DNA from: an uncultured Kroppenstedtia sp.
GTDB lineage: Bacteria > Bacillota > Bacilli > Thermoactinomycetales > DSM-45169
Length of the DNA stretch: 6,008 nt
Assembly: GCA_959600065.1 (NCBI GenBank)
Contig: CAUGKZ010000118.1
Location: forward strand, 1 to 6,008
Direction: 5' to 3'
The translations under genes and the position numbers were made by a program. Position 1 is the stretch's first letter. Every line of letters starts with the position of its first letter. Shown piece by piece: positions 1 through 5,894 of the stretch. Below the pieces are notes generated by a model. It saw only the letters and a list, made by a program, of their open reading frames with translations, was not told where the DNA came from and did no database searches.

Positions 1-1812
1 ATCACGGAGGAGGTCTGCTGGACCCACGGGGAAGGGTGGACCCACCGGCAGTCCTATGTGGGGGAGTCCGCCAACCTGTTGACAGAAAGCCTTCATCAGA
101 GAACCGGAGTGGAAGTGACCTGCGAAGATTTCGCCGTCCGGGGTGAGGATGTGTTGGTACGGGACATCACGGTGACCAACCGCTCGGATCATCCGGTTCC
201 GGTGCGGTTCTTCTGGTACTCCTCCCTGACGATGATGGAGAACCGGCTCTACAACAGCGTCGCCTTTGACCGGAAGGGGGAAGCCCTCGTCCACTTCCGC
301 CATCAGTATGCCTGTGCCATCGGGGCGGATCGTGCCGTCTCCGGGTTCCAGGCGGGAAATGCCTTGGAAGCCGCCGCCAGGGGAGAGTTGACGGGCACGG
401 AGATCGCGATGGAGACCGAAGGGGCCCTCTCCTGGGAGCTGGGGGAGCTGCCACCGGGGGAGAAGTTCCGATTGCCTCTTTTCTTGGCTTTCGGTGATGG
501 GGTGGATGGAGCGCTGGCCTGTCTGAACCAAGCCCGGGAACAAGGGGCGGACCGGATGCGGGAGAGGACCCTCGCCTATTGGCGGGAATATCTGTCCCGG
601 GCCAAACCTGTGCAGACCGGAGAGGAAGAGATCGACCGGCTCTACCGGCGCTCCCTGATCGTGTTCAAGCTGATGAGTGATGAGCGTCACGGCAGTCTGA
701 TCGCCGCGCCGGAGTTTGATGAGACCTTCAGCCGGTGCGGGGGGTATGCCTACTGTTGGGGTCGGGACGCCGCCTACATCACCACGGCGATTGACCGGGC
801 GGGGTATCACGATATGGCCCGGGACTTTTATCGCTGGACAGTGACCGCCCAGAGCCCCGACGGCTCCTGGCAACAGCGCCACTACCTGGACGGCCGCCTC
901 GCTCCCCACTGGGGGCTGCAGATCGATGAACCGGGCTCCATCCTGTGGGGGATGTGGCAACATTACCTGGAAACCGGAGACCGCTCTTTCCTGGAGGAAA
1001 TATGGCCGGCGATTCGGAAAGGGGCCGACTTCCTCGTCGGATTTATCGATCCGGAGACGGGGCTCCCCCGTCCCAGCCGGGACCTGTGGGAGGAGCGGGA
1101 GGGGGAGCACACCTACTCGGCGGCGGCGGTGTACGGCGGCTTGACCGCAGCGGCGGCAACGGCCCGGGAGCTGGGGTACGGGGAGGAAGCGAAGCGTTGG
1201 TCCGGGGCGGCCGCCTCCCTTCAGGCCGCTGCAGATCGGCTCTTGTGGAATCCGGAGCGAAACTCCTTTCTCCGGGGCATCAAACTGGCGGTCTCCCGGG
1301 AGGAATACGAAGCCGCCCGGTCCAGGGGCATCCGGACCACTTCCGAGACCGATGACAAAGGGTACACCACCCATCGTCTGTGGGCTGATCCCGTGATCGA
1401 TGTCAGTCTCCTCGGAGTCAACCTTCCTTTTGAACTTTTTAACCTCAGCGATCCACGGGTGAAACAGACCGCCGCCGCCGTCGAAGAAGCCCTCGGCCAA
1501 AGCCCCGTCGGCGGGATCCAGCGCTATGAACAGGATCCCTACATCGGGGGCAACCCCTGGATCCTGACCACGCTGTGGCTGGCCCAGTTCAAGTTTAAAG
1601 CCGGAGATGTGGCGGGCGGGGAGAAACTCCTCCGCTGGGCGGTGGAGCATCGCACCTCCCTGGATCTGCTGCCGGAGCAGGTGGACAAACAGACGGGCCA
1701 ACCCGCCTGGGTGGTCCCCCTCACCTGGTCCCACGCCATGCTGGTGCTGACGGTGCTGGACTGGATGGAGGCGAGGGGAAAAGCAGAAGTGAAAATGGAG
1801 ACGGTGGAGTGA
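1..1812 (+). CDS. Glycoside hydrolase family 15 protein, glucoamylase type (5' end outside window)
   Basis: The reading frame is open from base 1 (603 codons in the window) and no start is visible, so the N-terminus is missing; the GTG at 58 is most likely an internal valine. Residues here are counted from base 1. The first ~165 resemble the beta-sandwich domain of bacterial and archaeal glucoamylases; the rest is the (alpha/alpha)6 catalytic barrel. Seen: RCGGYAYCWGRDAAY (about 245-259), SPDGSWQQRHYLDGR (285-299) and GGNPWILTTLWLAQF near the end. By family comparison, Glu364 in DLWEERE is the likely general acid and Glu559 in LLPEQVDK the likely general base. Members of this group release glucose from alpha-linked glucans by inversion; glucodextranase or GH15 trehalase activity cannot be excluded. 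With the N-terminus missing, a signal peptide cannot be judged. It is followed directly by its own terminator and is not an operon partner of queD. Confidence 0.9.
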   Translation: MTEEVCWTHGEGWTHRQSYVGESANLLTESLHQRTGVEVTCEDFAVRGEDVLVRDITVTNRSDHPVPVRFFWYSSLTMMENRLYNSVAFDRKGEALVHFRHQYACAIGADRAVSGFQAGNALEAAARGELTGTEIAMETEGALSWELGELPPGEKFRLPLFLAFGDGVDGALACLNQAREQGADRMRERTLAYWREYLSRAKPVQTGEEEIDRLYRRSLIVFKLMSDERHGSLIAAPEFDETFSRCGGYAYCWGRDAAYITTAIDRAGYHDMARDFYRWTVTAQSPDGSWQQRHYLDGRLAPHWGLQIDEPGSILWGMWQHYLETGDRSFLEEIWPAIRKGADFLVGFIDPETGLPRPSRDLWEEREGEHTYSAAAVYGGLTAAAATARELGYGEEAKRWSGAAASLQAAADRLLWNPERNSFLRGIKLAVSREEYEAARSRGIRTTSETDDKGYTTHRLWADPVIDVSLLGVNLPFELFNLSDPRVKQTAAAVEEALGQSPVGGIQRYEQDPYIGGNPWILTTLWLAQFKFKAGDVAGGEKLLRWAVEHRTSLDLLPEQVDKQTGQPAWVVPLTWSHAMLVLTVLDWMEARGKAEVKMETVE

Positions 1813-1842
1813 AAAAAGGCGGCCTGAGGGCCGCCTTTTTTC
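1812..1842 (+). terminator. Intrinsic terminator of the GH15 gene
   Basis: A perfect 13-bp stem (1812-1824 with 1829-1841) closes a TGAG loop. The GC core is GGCGGCC/GGCCGCC, flanked by an A6 run on the left and a T6 run on the right. The stem begins on the last base of the stop codon. Because of the A run it could also work on the opposite strand. Confidence 0.92.
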
Positions 1843-1931
1843 TGCGGGGTGGGCGGTATGGGGAAGGATTCAGGATACTCTTTGGAATCACCCATTAGAA
1901 ACGTAGTGAAAAAGCCATTCATACCCATAGG

Positions 1932-2026
1932 GCACAAGTCTCGCCAGGTCACTCCGTTCCCGGTCTCGCTATGCACTCACCAGCACAAGTCTCGCCAGGT
2001 CACTCCGTTCCCGGTCTCGCTATGCA
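1932..2026. repeat. Two-copy direct repeat, 44-bp unit at 51-bp period
   Basis: The 44 bases at 1932-1975 recur without a mismatch at 1983-2026, separated by the 7-base spacer CTCACCA. Each unit begins GCACAAGTCTCGCC and ends GGTCTCGCTATGCA, and GTCTCGC occurs twice inside each unit. On the minus strand the unit starts TGCATAGCGAGACC. Perfect identity of non-coding copies suggests recent duplication or a dispersed genomic repeat family. It has only two units, so it is not a CRISPR array, and no cas genes are near. Function unknown. Confidence 0.9.
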
Positions 2027-2030
2027 GGGA

Positions 2031-2098
2031 GGGTTGGGTTTCACATGGAGTGATTTTGGATCGTCAGAACAACGAAAACGACATGTGAAACCCAATCC
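2031..2098. repeat. Large inverted repeat, 17-bp arms with 34-base loop
   Basis: The left arm at 2031-2047 (GGGTTGGGTTTCACATG) is complementary to the right arm at 2082-2098, with one G-T pair at 2033/2096. The loop is 2048-2081. No T run follows, so it does not look like an intrinsic terminator. It starts four bases after the second copy of the direct repeat. It could be a very small mobile element or its scar, an RNA hairpin or a protein-binding palindrome; the sequence does not decide. Confidence 0.8.
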
Positions 2099-2221
2099 CG
2101 ACCGCTTTCAAAGGCAGTAAATCACAACGCTTGTAGAAGTAGGGCAAACAGGGAGCACATCTCACCATGTCGCTTCGCCCCGGGTATTGTAAGGAATGGC
2201 AGCCGTTCCGCCATCCGGAGG

Positions 2222-2250
2222 TTTTTCGTCAAGAGAGTGAAGGATATGTT
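2222..2250 (+). promoter_or_regulatory. Weak promoter candidate for the queDEC operon
   Basis: TATGTT at 2245-2250 matches the sigma-A -10 box at four of six positions. A poor -35 (TTTTTC, 2222-2227) lies 17 bases upstream. Transcription would begin near 2257, just before the 5' hairpin and riboswitch, which is the main reason to favour this place. The -35 match is weak, so the call is tentative. Confidence 0.35.
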
Positions 2251-2258
2251 AAACTGAA

Positions 2259-2277
2259 GCGGGCGACATCTGCCCGC
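2259..2277 (+). promoter_or_regulatory. 5' leader hairpin ahead of the riboswitch
   Basis: GCGGGC (2259-2264) pairs perfectly with GCCCGC (2272-2277) around a 7-base loop. It lies two bases upstream of the aptamer stem. If transcription starts near 2257 this would be the extreme 5' end of the mRNA, where such a hairpin could protect the transcript. The role is inferred. Confidence 0.5.
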
Positions 2278-2279
2278 AA

Positions 2280-2322
2280 AAGAGTGTCGGAAACCCACCA
2301 CTCTTAAAAAAACACTAGGGGA
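2280..2322 (+). promoter_or_regulatory. preQ1-I (class I) riboswitch aptamer
   Basis: Stem P1 is seven pairs (2280-2286 with 2299-2305). Its 12-base loop TCGGAAACCCAC carries the UCG and ACCC elements of this small aptamer class. The 3' tail AAAAAAACACTAGGGG closely follows the class signature AAAAAACUARGG. Loop bases CCC (2294-2296) can pair with GGG of the tail (2318-2320) as the H-type pseudoknot, and C2298, just before the 3' strand of P1, is the likely ligand-pairing cytosine by comparison with known aptamers. The position upstream of queD-queE-queC is the classic context. Binding of preQ1 should reduce expression. Confidence 0.87.
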
Positions 2323-2390
2323 CCGAAAAGCATAGCTACCACCTCCGTGGATCGGGAGAAGTTGATCCCAGAGGTCTTTTCCACGTCCCC
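2318..2390 (+). promoter_or_regulatory. Candidate antiterminator of the preQ1 riboswitch
   Basis: GGGGAC at 2318-2323, in the aptamer tail, is perfectly complementary to GTCCCC at 2385-2390, which includes three bases of the left arm of the terminator. Pseudoknot formation and this pairing compete for the same G run, giving an on/off switch. The enclosed stretch can fold on itself: ACCTC (2341-2345) with GAGGT (2371-2375), and inside it GGATC (2349-2353) with GATCC (2364-2368). An alternative pairing is CGTGG (2346-2350) with CCACG (2381-2385). The pairings are seen; the switching is inferred. Confidence 0.7.
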
Positions 2391-2412
2391 CTTTAATTGA
2401 AAGGGGTTTTTT
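2388..2412 (+). terminator. Riboswitch terminator hairpin overlapping the queD ribosome binding site
   Basis: CCCCTTT (2388-2394) pairs with AAAGGGG (2400-2406) around loop AATTG, followed by six T residues (2407-2412). The hairpin ends two bases before the queD ATG. The right arm AAAGGGG is also the only good Shine-Dalgarno sequence for queD, seven bases from the ATG. The hairpin could therefore both stop transcription and hide the ribosome binding site. Confidence 0.88.
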
Positions 2413-2413
2413 C

Positions 2414-2899
2414 ATGGAATTCAGAATACCCGAGCGGGTGGAACGTCTGGGAGTGGACATCGGGCGGCACGAACTCCGCTATCATCGGAAGCGGGTGGCC
2501 GTCACCCGGGAGTTCACCTTTGACGCCGCTCACCATTTACATCTCTACGAAGGAAAATGCAAGAACCTTCACGGTCACACCTACCGGCTGGTGATCACCG
2601 TCAGCGGGTTTGTCGATGAAGTCGGGATTGCCGTTGATTTCGGGGAAATCAAAAGGATGTACAAGGAGGAAGTTGAAGCCCGGCTGGATCACCGTTATCT
2701 CAATGAAGTCCTCCCCAACATGAACACCTCCGCAGAAAACATCATCGTTTGGATCTGGGAGGTGTTGGATGACCGGCTGGAGCGGGATGGATGGAAAAAA
2801 CGGGGGCACCGTCTGGAAGAGTTGGTCCTCTATGAGACACCCACCAGCCGGGCCACGATGAAAAGGGAGTGGATGGAGGCGGAGGAGTCCGATGAATAA
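2414..2899 (+). CDS. queD: 6-carboxy-5,6,7,8-tetrahydropterin synthase QueD
   Basis: QueD converts 7,8-dihydroneopterin triphosphate to 6-carboxytetrahydropterin, the first committed step of 7-deazaguanine synthesis, in the cytoplasm. The product is 161 residues. Zinc ligands are expected at His40 (in FDAAHHL), His53 and His55 (LHGHTY); Cys49, four residues before the HGH motif, is the expected catalytic cysteine. VDFGEIK (74-80), LDHRYLN (91-97), TSAEN (105-109) and the glutamate of YETPTS (140-145) complete the family pattern. The ATG at 2414 follows AAAGGGG at good spacing. About 30 residues precede the conserved core, longer than in the 120-residue E. coli type; a GTG at 2495 is an alternative start but lacks a strong ribosome site. 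The last eight bases overlap queE. Expression should be controlled by the upstream preQ1 riboswitch. Confidence 0.95.
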   Translation: MEFRIPERVERLGVDIGRHELRYHRKRVAVTREFTFDAAHHLHLYEGKCKNLHGHTYRLVITVSGFVDEVGIAVDFGEIKRMYKEEVEARLDHRYLNEVLPNMNTSAENIIVWIWEVLDDRLERDGWKKRGHRLEELVLYETPTSRATMKREWMEAEESDE

Positions 2900-3620
2900 T
2901 TGGGAACTGCCGCAACCGGCGGAATACCGGGCCTGGAAACTTCCGATGGTGGAGATCTTCGAAACGGTGGAAGGAGAAGGAAACGGGGCGGGCTATCCCA
3001 CCGTCTTTATCCGGGTGTTTCACTGCAATCTCCGGTGCACCTGGTGTGATACCCCCTACAGTTATGCCCCCGCCCGGCCGGAGTTTGAGGCGACGATTGA
3101 AGAGATTCTGGAGTGGGTGAGGCGCTATCCGAGCCGGAGGATCTGCCTGACGGGTGGGGAGCCGCTGATGCACCGCGAGAAATCGGCTGCCTTGTTGGCC
3201 GCCCTCGCCGATTTGAATCAGGTGGAGGATGTCCATGTGGAGACCAACGGGGCGATTGACCTGGCTCCCTTCGACCGTCTTCGCAGGGAAGGAGGGAAGC
3301 AACGGGAAAAAATCCGTTTCATCATGGATTACAAGCTGCCCGCTTCCGGGGAGGAGCACCGCATGGTGCGGGACAATTTCCGGGTGTTGACAGATCGGGA
3401 CGAGGTCAAGTTTGTCATCGGGGATCAAGAGGATTTCCGTGCCGCCGTCCGTGTGATGCAAGAGTGCCACCGGGAAGGGCAGATTCTCTTCAGTCCGGTG
3501 TTTGAAACCCTGCCTCCGAGAAAGCTGGTCGAATGGGTGCTGGCGGAACCTTTGCCCCAGGTGAAAGTAAGCCTGCAACTTCATAAATGGATTTGGGATC
3601 CTGCGGAAAGGGGTGTCTGA
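2892..3620 (+). CDS. queE: 7-carboxy-7-deazaguanine synthase QueE (radical SAM)
   Basis: QueE rearranges 6-carboxytetrahydropterin to 7-carboxy-7-deazaguanine (CDG) using S-adenosylmethionine and a 4Fe-4S cluster. The product is 242 residues, a normal length. The motif HCNLRCTWCDTPYSY holds the cluster cysteines Cys45, Cys49 and Cys52 in the standard CX3CX2C spacing. FETVEGEG (23-30) is the typical N-terminal substrate-site segment, TGGEP (87-91) the SAM-binding motif and VETNG (116-120) a further conserved strand; DYKLPASG (146-153) fits the family. The ATG lies within the last codons of queD (ATGAATAA overlap), which suggests translational coupling, and GGAGGAG at 2881-2887 is a strong ribosome site inside queD. 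All key residues are present and there is no sign of damage. Confidence 0.95.
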   Translation: MNNWELPQPAEYRAWKLPMVEIFETVEGEGNGAGYPTVFIRVFHCNLRCTWCDTPYSYAPARPEFEATIEEILEWVRRYPSRRICLTGGEPLMHREKSAALLAALADLNQVEDVHVETNGAIDLAPFDRLRREGGKQREKIRFIMDYKLPASGEEHRMVRDNFRVLTDRDEVKFVIGDQEDFRAAVRVMQECHREGQILFSPVFETLPPRKLVEWVLAEPLPQVKVSLQLHKWIWDPAERGV

Positions 3621-3624
3621 AAAC

Positions 3625-4320
3625 ATGGCTGAAAAAGCGGTGGTGGTGCTGAGCGGAGGGTTGGACAGCACCACCTGCATGGGGTTGGCACGGGAGGCAG
3701 GTTATGAACTGTATCCCCTCACTTTTCATTACGGGCAACGCCACGACCGTGAGGTGGAACAAGCCCGGAAAGTGGCGAAGCATTTCGGGGTGAAGAAACA
3801 CCGGGTGGTGGACATGGGCTTTCTGCGTCAGATCGGCGGGAGCGCACTGACGGATGACAAGATGGAAGTACCTGTTCCCGACGGCTCGGGAGAGGAGATC
3901 CCGTCCACCTATGTCCCGGCCCGCAACCTGATTTTTCTCTCCCTGGCCACCGCCTACGCGGAGGTGATCGGTGCTGTGAAAGTTTATATCGGGGTGTCGG
4001 CGGTGGATTACAGCGGTTATCCCGACTGCAGGCCGGAATTCATCCGGAGCATGGAGGAGACGGTCCGCCGTGGGACGAAAGCGGGGGTGAACGGAAATCC
4101 CATTCGCCTGGAAGCGCCGTTACTCCATCTCTCCAAAGGGGAAACGATCCGGGAAGGCCTGCGGTTGCAAGTTCCTTACCACTTGACCACCTCCTGCTAC
4201 CGGGGGGATAGAGTGGCTTGCGGTCTCTGTGACAGCTGTCGCCTCCGACTGAAAGGGTTTCGCGATGTCGGGGCGGAGGACCCGATCCCCTATGCGGAAC
4301 AGGTGAATCGCGTCAACTGA
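3625..4320 (+). CDS. queC: 7-cyano-7-deazaguanine (preQ0) synthase QueC
   Basis: QueC turns CDG into preQ0 with ATP and ammonia. Counting from the ATG at 3625 the product is 231 residues. The PP-loop SGGLDSTT (10-17) binds ATP; FHYGQRHDREV (from about 34), YVPARNLIFLSLA (96-108) and YSGYPDCRPEF (129-139) are characteristic. Zinc ligands are expected at Cys191, Cys199, Cys202 and Cys205 (in TTSCYRGD and ACGLCDSC). The frame can begin upstream at GTG 3613, which would overlap queE by eight bases. I prefer the ATG because AAAGGGG (3607-3613) ends 11 bases before it but runs into the GTG, and because QueC proteins usually start a few residues before the conserved KAVVV strand. It is the last gene of the operon; no queF follows and a terminator comes within ten bases. 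Confidence 0.95.
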   Translation: MAEKAVVVLSGGLDSTTCMGLAREAGYELYPLTFHYGQRHDREVEQARKVAKHFGVKKHRVVDMGFLRQIGGSALTDDKMEVPVPDGSGEEIPSTYVPARNLIFLSLATAYAEVIGAVKVYIGVSAVDYSGYPDCRPEFIRSMEETVRRGTKAGVNGNPIRLEAPLLHLSKGETIREGLRLQVPYHLTTSCYRGDRVACGLCDSCRLRLKGFRDVGAEDPIPYAEQVNRVN

Positions 4321-4328
4321 ATCTCAAA

Positions 4329-4358
4329 AAAGGGTCTCCATCTGTTTGGAGACCCTTT
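4329..4358. terminator. Bidirectional terminator between convergent queC and selA
   Basis: A perfect 12-bp stem (4329-4340 with 4347-4358) closes the loop TCTGTT. On the plus strand the stem is followed only by the T run it contains (TTTC). On the minus strand the A run at 4326-4331 supplies a six-T tail. The stem touches the selA stop codon at 4358 and lies nine bases past the queC stop. It can serve both genes, more strongly selA. Confidence 0.9.
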
Positions 4359-5764
4359 CATATTTGCAGAGCATAGCGAAAGCTGTCGGACACCTGAGAG
4401 AAATCGTCTTCTTCCAGGGTGCGGGGGTCGAGGAAGAGCCGGTCTTGGGAGACCCGGCCCACCACCGGCACCGGGGCTTGTCGCAGGCGGCGCTCCAGTT
4501 GGGTGAGGGAGATTTGCCGGGGAGTGATGGCGACGCAGTGGGTGGGGAGCTCCACACCGGGCATGGAGCCGCCGCCCACTTCGGAATGGGCGGGCACGGT
4601 TTCGATCCCGAGGGCTTCACCTGCCGCCCCCCGGATCCTTTCGGCCAGCTGTTCCGCCGTTGACTGCAGTTCCCCTTCTTCCTTCAGAATCTGGCGCAGG
4701 GTGGGGATCTCCCGTGCCGCTTCCTCCGGATTGAGGTAGTGGTGCAGGGTGGCTTCCAGGGCGGCCAGGGTGAATTTGTCGACACGGAGGGAGCGGGTCA
4801 GTTGATTCTTCTTCAAGCGGTCGATCCAGCTTTTCTTGCCGACGATGATTCCGGCCTGGGGACCGCCCAGCAGTTTATCCCCGCTGAAGCTGAGGAGATC
4901 CGCCCCTTCTTCCAGGCACTCCCGGACAGTGGGCTCATCTCCGATGCCGTGGGCTTTCAAGTCATAGAGGACGCCGCTGCCCAGATCCTCAAAGAAGGGG
5001 ATGTCCCGCTTCCGGGCCAGCGTCGCCAACTCATGCCGGGAGGCTTCCTCGGTGAAGCCGATGATCCGGAAGTTGCTGGTATGTACTTTCATCAGCATTC
5101 CCGTCTCATCCGTCAGGGCTTGTTCGTAGTCCCGGATCCGGGTTTTGTTGGTGGTGCCCACCTCCACCAACCGGCCGCCGCTTTCCCGCATAATCTCGGA
5201 CACCCGGAAGGAGCCGCCGATCTCCACCAGCTGTCCCCGGGAGACGATCACTTCTTTTCCCCTGGCCACGGCCTGCAGTACGTGAAAGACAGCGGCGGCG
5301 TTATTGTTGACCACCATGGCGGCCTCGGCCCCGGTGAGGCGGCGGAGGAGATCCTCCACATGATCATAGCGGGAGCCCCGGACCCCTTCCTCCAGCCGGA
5401 ACTCCAGGTTGCTGGCGGAGCGGGCCACCCGCTGAACCGCCTCCGTCGCCGCCTCGCTCAGCACGGCCCGGCCCAGGTTGGTGTGAAGAACCACCCCGGT
5501 TCCGTTGAGGACCGGGCGGAGCCGGGGTTCTGTCAAGCGGCGGAGGGAGACCACGGCCCGGGCGGCCAGTTCAGCCGCAGACCGAACCCGGACCGCTTCA
5601 TTCTCCAGGATCTCCCGTCTGCCCATGGCGATCGCATCCCCCGCCGCTCGGGTCACCCACTCCCGGGGCAGACGCTCCAGCCATGGGATGAGCTCCTCCC
5701 GTTTCAGCAATTCATGAACCGCCGGCAACCGGCGCACCCCCACTCGTTGTTCTTTCGTCGTCAT
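4358..5764 (-). CDS. selA: L-seryl-tRNA(Sec) selenium transferase (selenocysteine synthase) SelA
   Basis: SelA is a PLP enzyme that converts Ser-tRNA(Sec) to Sec-tRNA(Sec) with selenophosphate. Counting from the ATG at 5764 the product is 468 residues, close to the 463 of E. coli. SFSGDKLLGG (292-301) contains the expected PLP-binding Lys297, matching E. coli Lys295. NGTGVVLHTNLGRA (87-100), VEVGTTNKT (about 200-208), VHTSNFRIIGF (227-237) and FEDLGSG (258-264) are all strongly SelA-like; the N-terminal ~80 residues match the tRNA-Sec-binding region of bacterial SelA. A TTG at 5773 would add three residues, but the ribosome site GAGAGG (5774-5779) abuts it and sits nine bases before the ATG, so ATG is chosen. 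It has its own promoter and terminator, and no selB or selD is next to it. SelA-like proteins that do not make Sec exist, but this sequence looks canonical. Confidence 0.93.
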   Translation of the reverse strand: MTTKEQRVGVRRLPAVHELLKREELIPWLERLPREWVTRAAGDAIAMGRREILENEAVRVRSAAELAARAVVSLRRLTEPRLRPVLNGTGVVLHTNLGRAVLSEAATEAVQRVARSASNLEFRLEEGVRGSRYDHVEDLLRRLTGAEAAMVVNNNAAAVFHVLQAVARGKEVIVSRGQLVEIGGSFRVSEIMRESGGRLVEVGTTNKTRIRDYEQALTDETGMLMKVHTSNFRIIGFTEEASRHELATLARKRDIPFFEDLGSGVLYDLKAHGIGDEPTVRECLEEGADLLSFSGDKLLGGPQAGIIVGKKSWIDRLKKNQLTRSLRVDKFTLAALEATLHHYLNPEEAAREIPTLRQILKEEGELQSTAEQLAERIRGAAGEALGIETVPAHSEVGGGSMPGVELPTHCVAITPRQISLTQLERRLRQAPVPVVGRVSQDRLFLDPRTLEEDDFSQVSDSFRYALQI

Positions 5765-5796
5765 GGAGTTCAACCTCTCGGTGCAAAGGTACTTTC

Positions 5797-5825
5797 ATCA
5801 TAGACGATGGTAAGTTTCTCTGCAA
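5797..5825 (-). promoter_or_regulatory. selA: Sigma-A-type promoter of selA
   Basis: On the minus strand TTGCAG (5820-5825) and TATGAT (5797-5802) are 17 bases apart, an ideal spacing; the -10 matches at five of six positions and the -35 at three. Transcription would start near 5790, about 25 bases before the ATG, leaving room for the ribosome site GAGAGG at 5774-5779. The -35 lies within an imperfect inverted repeat (5814-5834) that might be an operator, though this is speculative. Confidence 0.65.
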
Positions 5826-5853
5826 AGAGAGAACGACTGGTTGTTTGGAGAGG

Positions 5854-5870
5854 GGGCCTGTATCAGGCCC
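5854..5870. terminator. Possible weak terminator after the acetyltransferase gene
   Basis: GGGCCTG (5854-5860) pairs with CAGGCCC (5864-5870) around a three-base loop. It lies 24 bases beyond the stop of the minus-strand acetyltransferase gene and before the selA promoter, where a terminator would be expected. On the minus strand no T run follows; on the plus strand only TTT follows. It may be a simple hairpin rather than an efficient intrinsic terminator. Confidence 0.4.
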
Positions 5871-5894
5871 TTTACTGCTGAACGTAAAATAAAC

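Larger units (their letters stand above)
1843..2221. other. Gene-poor intergenic stretch with repeats
   Basis: No convincing gene lies here. An 80-codon open frame at 1849-2088 exists only because the 51-bp repeat period is a multiple of three; it has no good ribosome binding site. The left part holds the tandem repeat and the large inverted repeat described separately. From about 2101 to 2221 I see no recognisable element apart from a small hairpin (ATGGC at 2196-2200 with GCCAT at 2210-2214). The promoter and leader of the queuosine operon begin just after it. Confidence 0.6.

Noticed and set aside
945..1355. 136-codon open frame overlapping the GH15 gene
   Set aside because: Out-of-frame shadow of the GH15 gene, rich in glycine and arginine with no domain features.
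1932..2026. Possible CRISPR array
   Set aside because: Only two units, a 7-base spacer too short for CRISPR, and no cas genes in the window.
1849..2088. 80-codon open frame on the plus strand with a repeated HKSRQVTPFPVSLC segment
   Set aside because: The repeat comes from the 51-bp-period DNA repeat, there is no convincing ribosome site, and the frame runs into the large palindrome. Probably not a gene.
2122..2460. 112-codon open frame on the minus strand
   Set aside because: It lies across the riboswitch, the terminator and the queD start, all well supported on the other strand, and resembles no family I know.
3613..3624. GTG start for queC overlapping queE by eight bases
   Set aside because: The ribosome site AAAGGGG runs into this GTG and fits the ATG at 3625 better; it remains a possible alternative start.
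2742..3680. 312-codon open frame antisense to queE
   Set aside because: Proline- and histidine-rich composition typical of the reverse complement of a GC-rich gene; queE has all its catalytic motifs on the plus strand.
4739..5803. 354-codon open frame antisense to selA
   Set aside because: It mirrors selA, is low in complexity and lacks a ribosome site; SelA motifs are clear on the minus strand.
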